A DNA stretch of 64,000 nucleotides from Candidatus Protochlamydia amoebophila UWE25 (GTDB lineage Bacteria > Chlamydiota > Chlamydiia > Chlamydiales > Parachlamydiaceae). The DNA lies in NCBI RefSeq assembly GCF_000011565.2, contig NC_005861.2, positions 434,001-498,000 on the forward strand, given 5' to 3'. The position numbers and the translations under genes were made by a program. Under the pieces are notes generated by a model. The model was not told the DNA's origin, did no database searches, and saw only the letters and a program-made list of their open reading frames with translations. Below, one piece after another: positions 53,385-60,716 of this stretch; position 1 is the stretch's first letter; each line of letters starts with the position of its first letter.

Positions 53385-53835
53385 AAAAAACTCCAATTCT
53401 TAACGGTTAAGCTTGATTTAGTTTTCTCTTTGAATTGCCAGGGTGTTTGGTTTGTACTAGCACAGCTTTTCATTCGCCGGCTATTCCCTAAACTTTCATA
53501 GTTAAAATCAACTTTAGCAAGTAGTATAAAATTTAAATTCAAAAAATTCAAAAACAAAATTTTTATGTTGTAATTACACTGAACTATATAAATGTAAAAA
53601 TAATTAAACAACTAAAATGAATGATGCTTGTTTAAAGATTTATTGATTTAAAATTTATCACTTCGAAACAATTTTTTGTTAAAAAGGTTTTTTTTTATTT
53701 GATGTCTCTCTAAAATTGTGTTTTTCACAAAAACAATATTATGTGAATTGATTGACCTAAGTTTAATCCAGGAGATTTTAGTTGAGGGATATCAGCTAGA
53801 GAATAATTTGAAACTTAGAAAAGCAGGGACTATTG
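53385..53835. other. AT-rich intergenic region ahead of folK
   Basis: About 450 bases. Open frames of 60-80 codons exist on both strands but have no ribosome binding site or protein-like composition. Probably divergent promoters only. Confidence 0.5.
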
Positions 53836-54348
53836 TTGCAAATCGTTTATTTAGGAATTGGGGGCAATCAAGAGGAAACTTTAAAAGCCATAGAAAAAGC
53901 TCTTAATGAACTTGCTCTATTTTCAGAAGAAGCCCTTGAAATTTCGAAATTATATAAAACCTCACCCGTTGGAGATAAAAATCAAAACAATTTCACTAAT
54001 TTAGTTTGCCGATTGCACACTTCATTTGATCCGAAGCTTTTACTAAAAAAAATTGAATTGCTTGAAAAGAAAATAGGTAAAACACCTAAACCGAAGTGGG
54101 CTTCCCGCCTCATTGATATCGATATCCTTTTTTATGGAAATATCATTTATTCTGATGAAGCATTGCAAATTCCTCATCCACATTGGCAAGAAAGATTATT
54201 TGTTTTGATTCCTCTGCTGGATTTAACTCCAACAATTTCTATTCGTGAAGGTGAACAATCGAAAAATTACGATTTGAGAGTAATGATACAAAATCTCACA
54301 TTTGATACCTCAGATTGGGTAATTCCATTAAACGATTCTAATACTTAA
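53836..54348 (+). CDS. folK: Hydroxymethyldihydropteridine pyrophosphokinase
   Basis: Transfers pyrophosphate from ATP to 6-hydroxymethyl-dihydropterin in folate synthesis. Seen: YLGIGGNQEETLKAIEKAL at the N-terminus, SKLYKTSPVGDKNQNNFTN, and the signature RLIDIDILFYGN with IPHPHWQERLFVLIPLLDL. 170 residues, family norm. Start: two adjacent TTG codons (53833, 53836); AGGGAC (53825-53830) fits the second. In front of kdsA, 29 nt apart. A folate-linked pabA gene is 5 kb away. Confidence 0.92.
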   Translation: MQIVYLGIGGNQEETLKAIEKALNELALFSEEALEISKLYKTSPVGDKNQNNFTNLVCRLHTSFDPKLLLKKIELLEKKIGKTPKPKWASRLIDIDILFYGNIIYSDEALQIPHPHWQERLFVLIPLLDLTPTISIREGEQSKNYDLRVMIQNLTFDTSDWVIPLNDSNT

Positions 54349-54377
54349 AGATTTTTTATCTCTATTAAAGGTTGAAT

Positions 54378-55205
54378 ATGCGTCGAATTGTTGTTAAAGA
54401 TTTTGCGATAGGTCCTAAAGAACCTCTCGTTATCATGTCTGGTCCTTGTGTAATCGAAAGCGAAACGCACTGCTTAAAAGCTGCAGAAACGCTGAAAAAT
54501 ATGTTTGAAAAATATAACGTTTCTCTAATTTTTAAATCTAGCTACGATAAGGCTAATCGATCTGCGTATGATTCTTTTAGAGGACCCGGTCTAGAAGAAG
54601 GTCTTCGTATTTTAGAACGTATACAAAAAGAGTTCGGTTTAGCAGTCGTTACAGATGTTCATTCCCCTCAAGAAGCAACTACTGCTGGTTCAGTTTGTGA
54701 AATAATTCAAATTCCAGCTTTTTTGTGTAGACAAACAGATCTTATTTTAGCTGCAGCCCAAACAGGAGCGATTGTTAGTATTAAAAAAGGGCAATTTTTA
54801 GCTCCTTGGGATATGGAAAATGTCATCAGAAAAATGGAATCCGGTGGAAATTCTAATATTATCTTAGTCGATCGCGGAACAACTTTTGGTTATAATAATC
54901 TTATCAGTGATATGCGAGGGATTCCAATTATGCAAGAATTGGGTTATCCTGTGTGCTTTGATGCTACGCATTCAGTGCAAAAACCTGGAGGTTTAGGTTC
55001 TAAGTCTGGTGGGGATCGAGAATTTATTCCGATTCTAGCAAAAGCAGCATTGGCTGCGGGAGCCAATTGTTTATTTATTGAATCTCATCCAAATCCTTCT
55101 GAGGCTAAAAGTGATGCTGCTTCTGTAATGGATTTCAAAGATCTAGATCAATTATTGCCTCAATTTAAAGAACTCTATGAACTTATTCAGAAGCAAGGCA
55201 AGTAG
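54378..55205 (+). CDS. kdsA: 3-deoxy-8-phosphooctulonate synthase (Kdo-8-P synthase)
   Basis: Condenses arabinose 5-phosphate and PEP to Kdo-8-P for LPS. Seen: MSGPCVIESETH (the Cys here marks the metal-dependent class; metal-independent enzymes have Asn), KSSYDKANRSAYDSFRGPG, TDVHSP, and FDATHSVQKPGG. 275 residues. AAAGG is 6 nt before the ATG at 54378. First gene of a run with three LPS-export-type genes; from memory CT655 in C. trachomatis with the same neighbours. Confidence 0.96.
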   Translation: MRRIVVKDFAIGPKEPLVIMSGPCVIESETHCLKAAETLKNMFEKYNVSLIFKSSYDKANRSAYDSFRGPGLEEGLRILERIQKEFGLAVVTDVHSPQEATTAGSVCEIIQIPAFLCRQTDLILAAAQTGAIVSIKKGQFLAPWDMENVIRKMESGGNSNIILVDRGTTFGYNNLISDMRGIPIMQELGYPVCFDATHSVQKPGGLGSKSGGDREFIPILAKAALAAGANCLFIESHPNPSEAKSDAASVMDFKDLDQLLPQFKELYELIQKQGK

Positions 55206-55214
55206 GTTAAAGCA

Positions 55215-55847
55215 ATGTTTAAAAAAAGAAAAATTGCTCTAATAGGCATTCTAATAAATTTGATTTTAGGGGGAATTTGGTTTTATAGCACTCCTTCTGC
55301 GGATGATGTTCGCAATTATCGAAAGTTAATGGAGTATAGTGATAGATCTTCCAAAAAAAATGAAAAGCACAATAAAGCCTTTGAAACACAACAAAATCGT
55401 ACACAAGTGACAAAGCAAATACTTTTTATGAAAGACCAAGTGCGTTTGCAGTGGCGTTTAATGAGTGAAAAATCTGAACTTAAATTATCTCAAATTGAAA
55501 ATGCAATAGAACTTGTTGAATTTTTTACGGAAGTAACTTGCCAATGTCAAGAACAATTGGATGCTTGTTCAAATACAGATCTTTCTTGTCATCCTAGTCA
55601 ATTATTACGTTATTTAAGAGCTAAAAAAGCGACTTATCACTATCAAACAGAACAATTGACAGCTGATGATGTGCAATTAGCACGTTACAAAATTAGGGGT
55701 CATCAATGGATTAACGATTTACAAGCGTTTCATCCTTGGATGAAAGGAAGTGCTAAAAGAATTCAACTTTCTTTTTCTCAGAATGATCGTTCATTTACTG
55801 CCCAAGATTTGCAAGCAGCCTTCCAGGATTGGGGCGAACTATTGTGA
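55215..55847 (+). CDS. Bitopic membrane protein in the kdsA-lptB operon
   Basis: Not assigned to a family. 210 residues with one N-terminal transmembrane helix (IALIGILINLILGGIWFYS) and a helical, charged soluble part with four cysteines (CQCQEQLDACSNTDLSCHP). It starts 9 nt after kdsA and overlaps the next gene by 4 nt (GTGA), so it is translated with the LPS-export genes. Topology (N-in, periplasmic domain) resembles LptC, but the domain does not look beta-jellyroll. Probably an envelope biogenesis factor. Confidence 0.65.
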   Translation: MFKKRKIALIGILINLILGGIWFYSTPSADDVRNYRKLMEYSDRSSKKNEKHNKAFETQQNRTQVTKQILFMKDQVRLQWRLMSEKSELKLSQIENAIELVEFFTEVTCQCQEQLDACSNTDLSCHPSQLLRYLRAKKATYHYQTEQLTADDVQLARYKIRGHQWINDLQAFHPWMKGSAKRIQLSFSQNDRSFTAQDLQAAFQDWGELL

Positions 55848-57367
55848 GACTTTTTTTGTGTACAGCTCTATATTCTATTTTGATCTTTCATTTCCCTATG
55901 ATAAGTCAAATTCATCAAGGCTTTGACGAGCAAATCGTTATTCATTCAGGCGAGGCTAAATATAATGGAAAAGATATTCATTTAATAGGACAAGTCACGA
56001 TTCAGCACGGGCTTGGAAAAATTTCTGCTCAAATTTTGTCTATATCTCCTTCTCAATCAGATCTTAAGAAACACTTTTCATTCTTTCATATTCGTGACAA
56101 TGTGTTAATTGAACTTCAGGATGGAGGAGAGATTGTTTGCCAGGAAGCAGAAATTGATTATTCTCAATTAAAGGGACATTTTAAAGGCAACACAATCTAT
56201 CCTGACGTTATTTATAAAAATCATGGGGTGAAAGATCATGAAAGAGACTCTCTTATTATTAAAAGCTTGGAAATGGAAGTTGCTTTAGCTAGGATTCCAA
56301 TATCAGAAAATCAAGTTTTAAAAACTGTTGTTAAAAGTCTAGAAGCTAAGCATCACGTTCGTGCTCACTATTTAGATGATTATACTTTAATAGCTGATCG
56401 GGCTTTTTTTGAATGTTTACAAACAAATAGGTCTGAAGGAATTCTTACCTTATTTGCAAAAGAGCAGCAACCTTATTGCTTATTGACCAATAGAAGTGGC
56501 GATCATATTCAAGCAGAAAAAATCAAGATGGTGACATTTCAAAAAAAATTGTTTTTAAATAAACCGAAAGGAAGTCTTCACCATCAAGGAAAAAACTCAT
56601 TGAGACAGAAGCTTGATTTTAGTGCTGATGAATTAGTGTGGGATCAATCTTCGCAACGTTTGATTTTAAAAGGAAATGTAAAAGTTTATCAAGATCAAGT
56701 TTTTCAACTTGATACGAAACAAGAATTAATTATTGAACAGCAAATTTTAAATGGGCAAAAAACCCTTCGTTCGATGATCTCTCCCAAACAGACGACTTTG
56801 ATATATGACTATGATTCGCAAAAAGAGCTTTCGTATAAAATTATAAGTCCAGGAAAATTAGTTATTGATCACGAAAATTTTGTGACAACAATAGAAGGTT
56901 TAAAAGATAAAGAGGGAAATTTAGTCATAGGCGAACAAGTCTATTTTGAAAATTCTTTTGGGGATATATATGCAGATCAAGTTTATATTTCCTACGAATG
57001 GAAAAATCAGCGACTAATCCCATCAAAAATAATTTTAACGGGTAATATTAAACTAATGAATCGCTACGATGGTTTATCTCAGGGAACAAGTTCTATTCTT
57101 CAGTATGCGATGGCAGATCAGGTAGAATATTTTCCAGATTCACATGAAATGACTCTTTTTGGAAAAAATGGGCATCGTGTTCTTTTTTTTGATAAAGTGA
57201 ATAATGTTCAAATAAGTGCCCCTGCCTTGAGAATTCGAAATAATAAGAAAAATCACAAAAATTCATTTCAAGGCATTGGAGATGTGCGTTTTACTTTTAT
57301 TGAAAAAGAGCTAAGTCAATTTAAACAGCGTTTTAGCTTAGATGATCATACAAAACAGGAGGAATGA
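55844..57367 (+). CDS. LptA/LptC-like LPS export protein
   Basis: Seen: 507 residues from a GTG that overlaps the previous stop (GTGA), with GGGGCG ahead. N-terminal signal or anchor (LFLCTALYSILIFHFPMI), then OstA/LptA-type beta-strand repeats: HSGEAKYNGKDIHLIGQVTI, DFSADELVWDQSSQRLILKG then NVKVYQD, and YADQVYISYEW. Known: LptA and LptC are beta-jellyroll proteins that pass LPS across the periplasm; 507 residues is more than twice either, suggesting fused jellyrolls. It overlaps lptB, its expected motor. Confidence 0.75.
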   Translation: MRLFLCTALYSILIFHFPMISQIHQGFDEQIVIHSGEAKYNGKDIHLIGQVTIQHGLGKISAQILSISPSQSDLKKHFSFFHIRDNVLIELQDGGEIVCQEAEIDYSQLKGHFKGNTIYPDVIYKNHGVKDHERDSLIIKSLEMEVALARIPISENQVLKTVVKSLEAKHHVRAHYLDDYTLIADRAFFECLQTNRSEGILTLFAKEQQPYCLLTNRSGDHIQAEKIKMVTFQKKLFLNKPKGSLHHQGKNSLRQKLDFSADELVWDQSSQRLILKGNVKVYQDQVFQLDTKQELIIEQQILNGQKTLRSMISPKQTTLIYDYDSQKELSYKIISPGKLVIDHENFVTTIEGLKDKEGNLVIGEQVYFENSFGDIYADQVYISYEWKNQRLIPSKIILTGNIKLMNRYDGLSQGTSSILQYAMADQVEYFPDSHEMTLFGKNGHRVLFFDKVNNVQISAPALRIRNNKKNHKNSFQGIGDVRFTFIEKELSQFKQRFSLDDHTKQEE

Positions 57368-58107
57368 TGAGCCTTAATGCTTATTCCATTTGTTTAGACG
57401 TTCGGAATATTGTTAAAAAATACAATGGAAAAAGGGTTGTTAATGAACTTTCATTTCAAGTTCTTCGAGGGGAAATTGTTGGATTATTAGGACCCAATGG
57501 AGCAGGTAAAACAACAGCCTTTTACATGACAGTTGGGTTGATTCGTCCTGATCACGGAAAGGTTTATTTTCAAGAAGTTGATGTTACTCATTATCCTATG
57601 CATCAACGTGCAAGAATGGGTATGGGGTATTTGGCTCAAGAACCTTCTGTCTTTCGAAGTCTAACTGTAGAGCAAAATATTTTATGCATTTTAGAAAGTT
57701 TACCTTTGTCAAAGCAAGAAAGAAAAAATAAATTAGAAGAGCTTTTGGGTGAACTACATCTTGAACATTTAGCAAAAAAAAATGCTGCTACTTTATCAGG
57801 AGGAGAAAGACGTCGAGTGGAGATTACAAGAGCTTTGGTGACGAATCCTTCTTTATTAATGTTAGACGAACCATTTGCAAATATCGATCCTTTATCTATT
57901 CAAGAAGTTAAACATTTAGTTCAAATTCTTTCTCAAAAAGGAATTAGTATTCTAATCACTGACCATAATGCGCGGGAAATTTTTTCTGTCGTGCATAAAA
58001 GTTATTTAGTTCAAGAAGGAAAAGTTATTTTAGAAGGTGTGGTAGATGATCTCATCCAAAATGAAGTTGCCAAAAAAACTTATTTAGGATCAGACTTTAG
58101 GATGTAG
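57367..58107 (+). CDS. lptB: LPS export ABC transporter ATP-binding protein
   Basis: Powers LPS extraction from the inner membrane with LptF/LptG. Seen: Walker A GLLGPNGAGKTTAFYM, Q-loop YLAQEPSVF, signature LSGGERRRVEI, Walker B LLMLDEPFANIDP and H-loop ITDHN; the combination with RARMGMGYLAQEPSVFR is characteristic of LptB. 246 residues. AGGAGG precedes two adjacent ATGs (57364, 57367); the second is better spaced. It overlaps the end of the LptA/C-like gene. Confidence 0.95.
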   Translation: MSLNAYSICLDVRNIVKKYNGKRVVNELSFQVLRGEIVGLLGPNGAGKTTAFYMTVGLIRPDHGKVYFQEVDVTHYPMHQRARMGMGYLAQEPSVFRSLTVEQNILCILESLPLSKQERKNKLEELLGELHLEHLAKKNAATLSGGERRRVEITRALVTNPSLLMLDEPFANIDPLSIQEVKHLVQILSQKGISILITDHNAREIFSVVHKSYLVQEGKVILEGVVDDLIQNEVAKKTYLGSDFRM

Positions 58108-58110
58108 TCA

Positions 58111-58161
58111 AAATACTTGAGTATTAAAAATGGCAAATTTGTAAAACCTCAAGTATTTTTT
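58111..58161 (+). terminator. Terminator of the kdsA-lptB operon
   Basis: AAATACTTGAG (58111-58121) / CTCAAGTATTT (58148-58158), 26-nt loop, followed by further Ts. It starts 3 nt after the lptB stop and faces the convergent NDK gene. Confidence 0.7.
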
Positions 58162-58178
58162 ATTTACAGAACTGAAAA

Positions 58179-58895
58179 TCAACGGTGAGTTATTTCATCT
58201 GGTTTAAAGAAAAATAAAACTTCTTCTTCGGCAGTTTCTGAGCTATCTGATCCATGTACAGCATTGCGTGACATAGACTCTGCAAAATCAGCACGCAGGG
58301 TTCCTTTTTCAGCTTTTTTAGGATCTGTAGCGCCCATGAGTTCTCTATTTTTGGCGATTGCTTGGTTGCCTTCGAGCACCATCACTACAACAGGACCGGA
58401 GGACATAAAATTAACTAAATCATTGTAGAAAGGTCGATCCTTATGAATAGCGTAGAATTTACTTGCTTGATCTTTTGTCAACGTAGTCATTTTGATGGCA
58501 GCAATTTTTAATCCGGCTTGTTCGAAACGAGAAATAATTTCTCCAATATAGTTATTTTGAACCGCATCAGGTTTGATAATAGAAAGTGTTTGTTCCGAAG
58601 CAAACGTTGGTTTTTGTTGAGTTAAAGTTGGGTGAGTAGTTTCGGTAATCTTAGGATATACTTGAGAAGTTTTTGGAGTATTTATTTGAGACTCTTCTTT
58701 AGGTGTTGGAGAATGAGCTTGATATTGATTATCGTCATCTTCATCGTCATCATACCAGTCTTCATCATCTTCATCGTCTTGATTTTTATGTTGATTATCT
58801 TCAGCTAGAGTATATTGCGGATTTGTGGCCTCTGCTGATAGTCCAGGTAAGGCAAAAGTAAAAATAAATAAAGTTATTAAGCGGTAAATATTCAT
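58179..58895 (-). CDS. Exported nucleoside diphosphate kinase with acidic linker
   Basis: Seen: 238 residues from the ATG at 58895 (preceded by GGGG). Signal peptide [19 protein letters not shown], an Asp/Glu-rich linker (about 30-57, including [16 protein letters not shown]), a Pro/Thr-rich spacer to about 98, then a complete NDK domain: [42 protein letters not shown], and active-site His in RNAVHGSDS. All NDK catalytic residues I can check are present. Known: NDKs are cytosolic; the adjacent canonical ndk covers that role. Inferred: an exported paralog acting on nucleotides outside the cytoplasm. Last gene of the ndk-pabA-NDK operon. Confidence 0.88.
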   Translation of the reverse strand: MNIYRLITLFIFTFALPGLSAEATNPQYTLAEDNQHKNQDDEDDEDWYDDDEDDDNQYQAHSPTPKEESQINTPKTSQVYPKITETTHPTLTQQKPTFASEQTLSIIKPDAVQNNYIGEIISRFEQAGLKIAAIKMTTLTKDQASKFYAIHKDRPFYNDLVNFMSSGPVVVMVLEGNQAIAKNRELMGATDPKKAEKGTLRADFAESMSRNAVHGSDSSETAEEEVLFFFKPDEITHR

Positions 58896-58936
58896 TTGAA
58901 TCCCCATTAGAAATTTAAAAATCGTTTAATTCGAGG

Positions 58937-59515
58937 TTATAACGTCAATAATGGCTTGTCAAGAAAATTTCTTAAAAGAGAAAATCCATGTTCTGTCATG
59001 ATAGATTCTGGATGAAATTGAACGCTTTCAATATCATAAAAATGATGTCGAAGACCCATGATTTCCCCCTCTTTCGTTGTTGCTGAGATATCTAAACAAT
59101 GTGGTAAATTGTCATGTTTAACAATTAAGGAATGATAACGTATGGCTTTAAAAGATTGAGGGATGTTTCTAAAAATCCCTTGCGAGTCATGGTAGATGAA
59201 ACTACTTTTACCATGCATAGGATAAGCGGCTTTGACAACTTTTCCACCGTAAGCTTCTGCCAATACTTGGTGTCCTAGACAGATGCCTAAAATAGGTAAA
59301 TGGCCTGCCATTTTTCGAATTAAATGCTGAGAAATGCCGGCTTCTGAAGGTGTGCCTGGCCCTGGCCCAATCACTAAGTGAGTGGGGCGCAGAGTGAGGC
59401 AATCAGAAAGAGATAAACCTTGATTTCTTAATACTTTGACATCAGATCCAAGCATTTGGAAGTATTGGACCAAATTATAAGTAAAAGAATCAAAATTATC
59501 GATAAAAAGGAGCAC
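58937..59515 (-). CDS. pabA: Glutamine amidotransferase, PabA/TrpG type
   Basis: Supplies ammonia from glutamine to aminodeoxychorismate or anthranilate synthase. Seen: LLFIDNFDSFTYNLVQYFQ, oxyanion GPGPGTP, nucleophile Cys in GICLGHQ, and HPESIMTEHG. 192 residues. Start GTG at 59515, 12 nt after the ndk stop. No PabB/TrpE partner is in the window; with folK nearby the folate role is more likely than tryptophan. It lies between two ndk paralogs on one transcript. Confidence 0.9.
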   Translation of the reverse strand: MLLFIDNFDSFTYNLVQYFQMLGSDVKVLRNQGLSLSDCLTLRPTHLVIGPGPGTPSEAGISQHLIRKMAGHLPILGICLGHQVLAEAYGGKVVKAAYPMHGKSSFIYHDSQGIFRNIPQSFKAIRYHSLIVKHDNLPHCLDISATTKEGEIMGLRHHFYDIESVQFHPESIMTEHGFSLLRNFLDKPLLTL

Positions 59516-59527
59516 ATCAATACTGAT

Positions 59528-59959
59528 TTAACGTTTTCTTGCGCAAACGTCTTGAGATTTAAAAAAGTATTCAATTTCTGTTTTTGCTGTTTCCGCAGCA
59601 TCAGAACCGTGAACAGCATTTTCATCGATTGTTTGTGCAAAATCTGCACGAATTGTTCCAGGAGCAGCTTTTTTAGGATCTGTTGCTCCCATAATTTCAC
59701 GGTTTTTATTGATGGCATTTTCACCTTCAAGGACCATGATCATCACAGGCCCCGTTGTCATAAAACCAACTAAATCTTCGAAGAAAGGGCGCCCTTTATG
59801 AACAGCATAAAATCCTTCAGCATCTTTTCTATCTAATTGTTTCATTTTTGCAGCAACAATACGTAAACCAGCTTTTTCAAAGCGAGCAATGATTTCGCCA
59901 ATGTGATTGTTACCTACTGCGTCAGGCTTAATGATAGAAAGAGTACGTTCTAACGTCAT
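59528..59959 (-). CDS. ndk: Nucleoside diphosphate kinase
   Basis: Equalises NDP/NTP pools by a phospho-His intermediate. Seen: [44 protein letters not shown] and His in [13 protein letters not shown]. 143 residues, exactly the E. coli length. AAGGAGATCTC precedes the ATG. First gene of the three-gene minus-strand operon. Confidence 0.98.
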   Translation of the reverse strand: MTLERTLSIIKPDAVGNNHIGEIIARFEKAGLRIVAAKMKQLDRKDAEGFYAVHKGRPFFEDLVGFMTTGPVMIMVLEGENAINKNREIMGATDPKKAAPGTIRADFAQTIDENAVHGSDAAETAKTEIEYFFKSQDVCARKR

Positions 59960-60716
59960 GAGATCTCCTTAAATGATTCTGTGTAACTCATAGTCAACTC
60001 TATGTTTTGACCATCTTTATTTGAATGCCAATAACTATATCTAAAGCTTACAAAAAAATCACGTGCGAGAATAGTAAAAATCTAAATTTTGGATTTAATA
60101 ATTTGAAAAATCATTTGAATAATGCGGCTGATACCAATAGTAGGGATACATCAAAACGTATATGCCTTATAAATAATAAGCATATATATTGCTTTGATTG
60201 TTGATTGTTTAAATCAAATTAAAATTTTAGATAATAACGTTGATATGTAATCTAATCAAATCTAAGAGATTTTAATCAGATTTTTTTAATTCCAAAGAAG
60301 CATTATTACCAATCAACTTTTGTTGATAGAAACAAATAAGAATTTTTATCCCACTTTAATAATAGCCATTTTTCTTAAAATTTGACGGTCGATCTAAGAT
60401 TTTTATTTTATTTCCAGTACTTGATATTATCACTAGCAAGTGGATTTAGTGAAAGTGTACAATCAAGTAGTGATTCAAAAGAACTCCTAATCCCTATCTT
60501 TTTTCTTTTTCCCAATCTATAGAGTATGGTATGTTACCTTGAGAAATCACTCGAATAGACTTACTTTTAAGACCTAATAAATAATATTTTATCGTAATAA
60601 CCAATTCAATTTTATGATAAAATATTCTTAATATCTCCTCGAGCTTCTCAATTAAAAGAATCTATTCAGAATGAAAATCATTTAATCCTTAAAATCTAAA
60701 TCTATGTTTGGTCATT
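59960..60716. other. Divergent intergenic region between ndk and pheT
   Basis: About 750 bases, AT-rich, with no convincing gene. It contains an 11-bp perfect inverted repeat AATATTTTATC (60583-60593) / GATAAAATATT (60616-60626), about 90 nt before pheT, and an imperfect hairpin near 60161-60190. No T-box or phe leader peptide is evident. Confidence 0.5.

Noticed and set aside
53385-53832. Small genes at 53378-53611 (minus) and 53718-53906 (plus)
   Set aside because: No ribosome binding sites, low-complexity composition and overlap with better supported genes.
59960-60716. T-box or leader-peptide attenuator for pheT
   Set aside because: No T-box core sequence or Phe-rich leader frame can be found; only an AT-rich inverted repeat.
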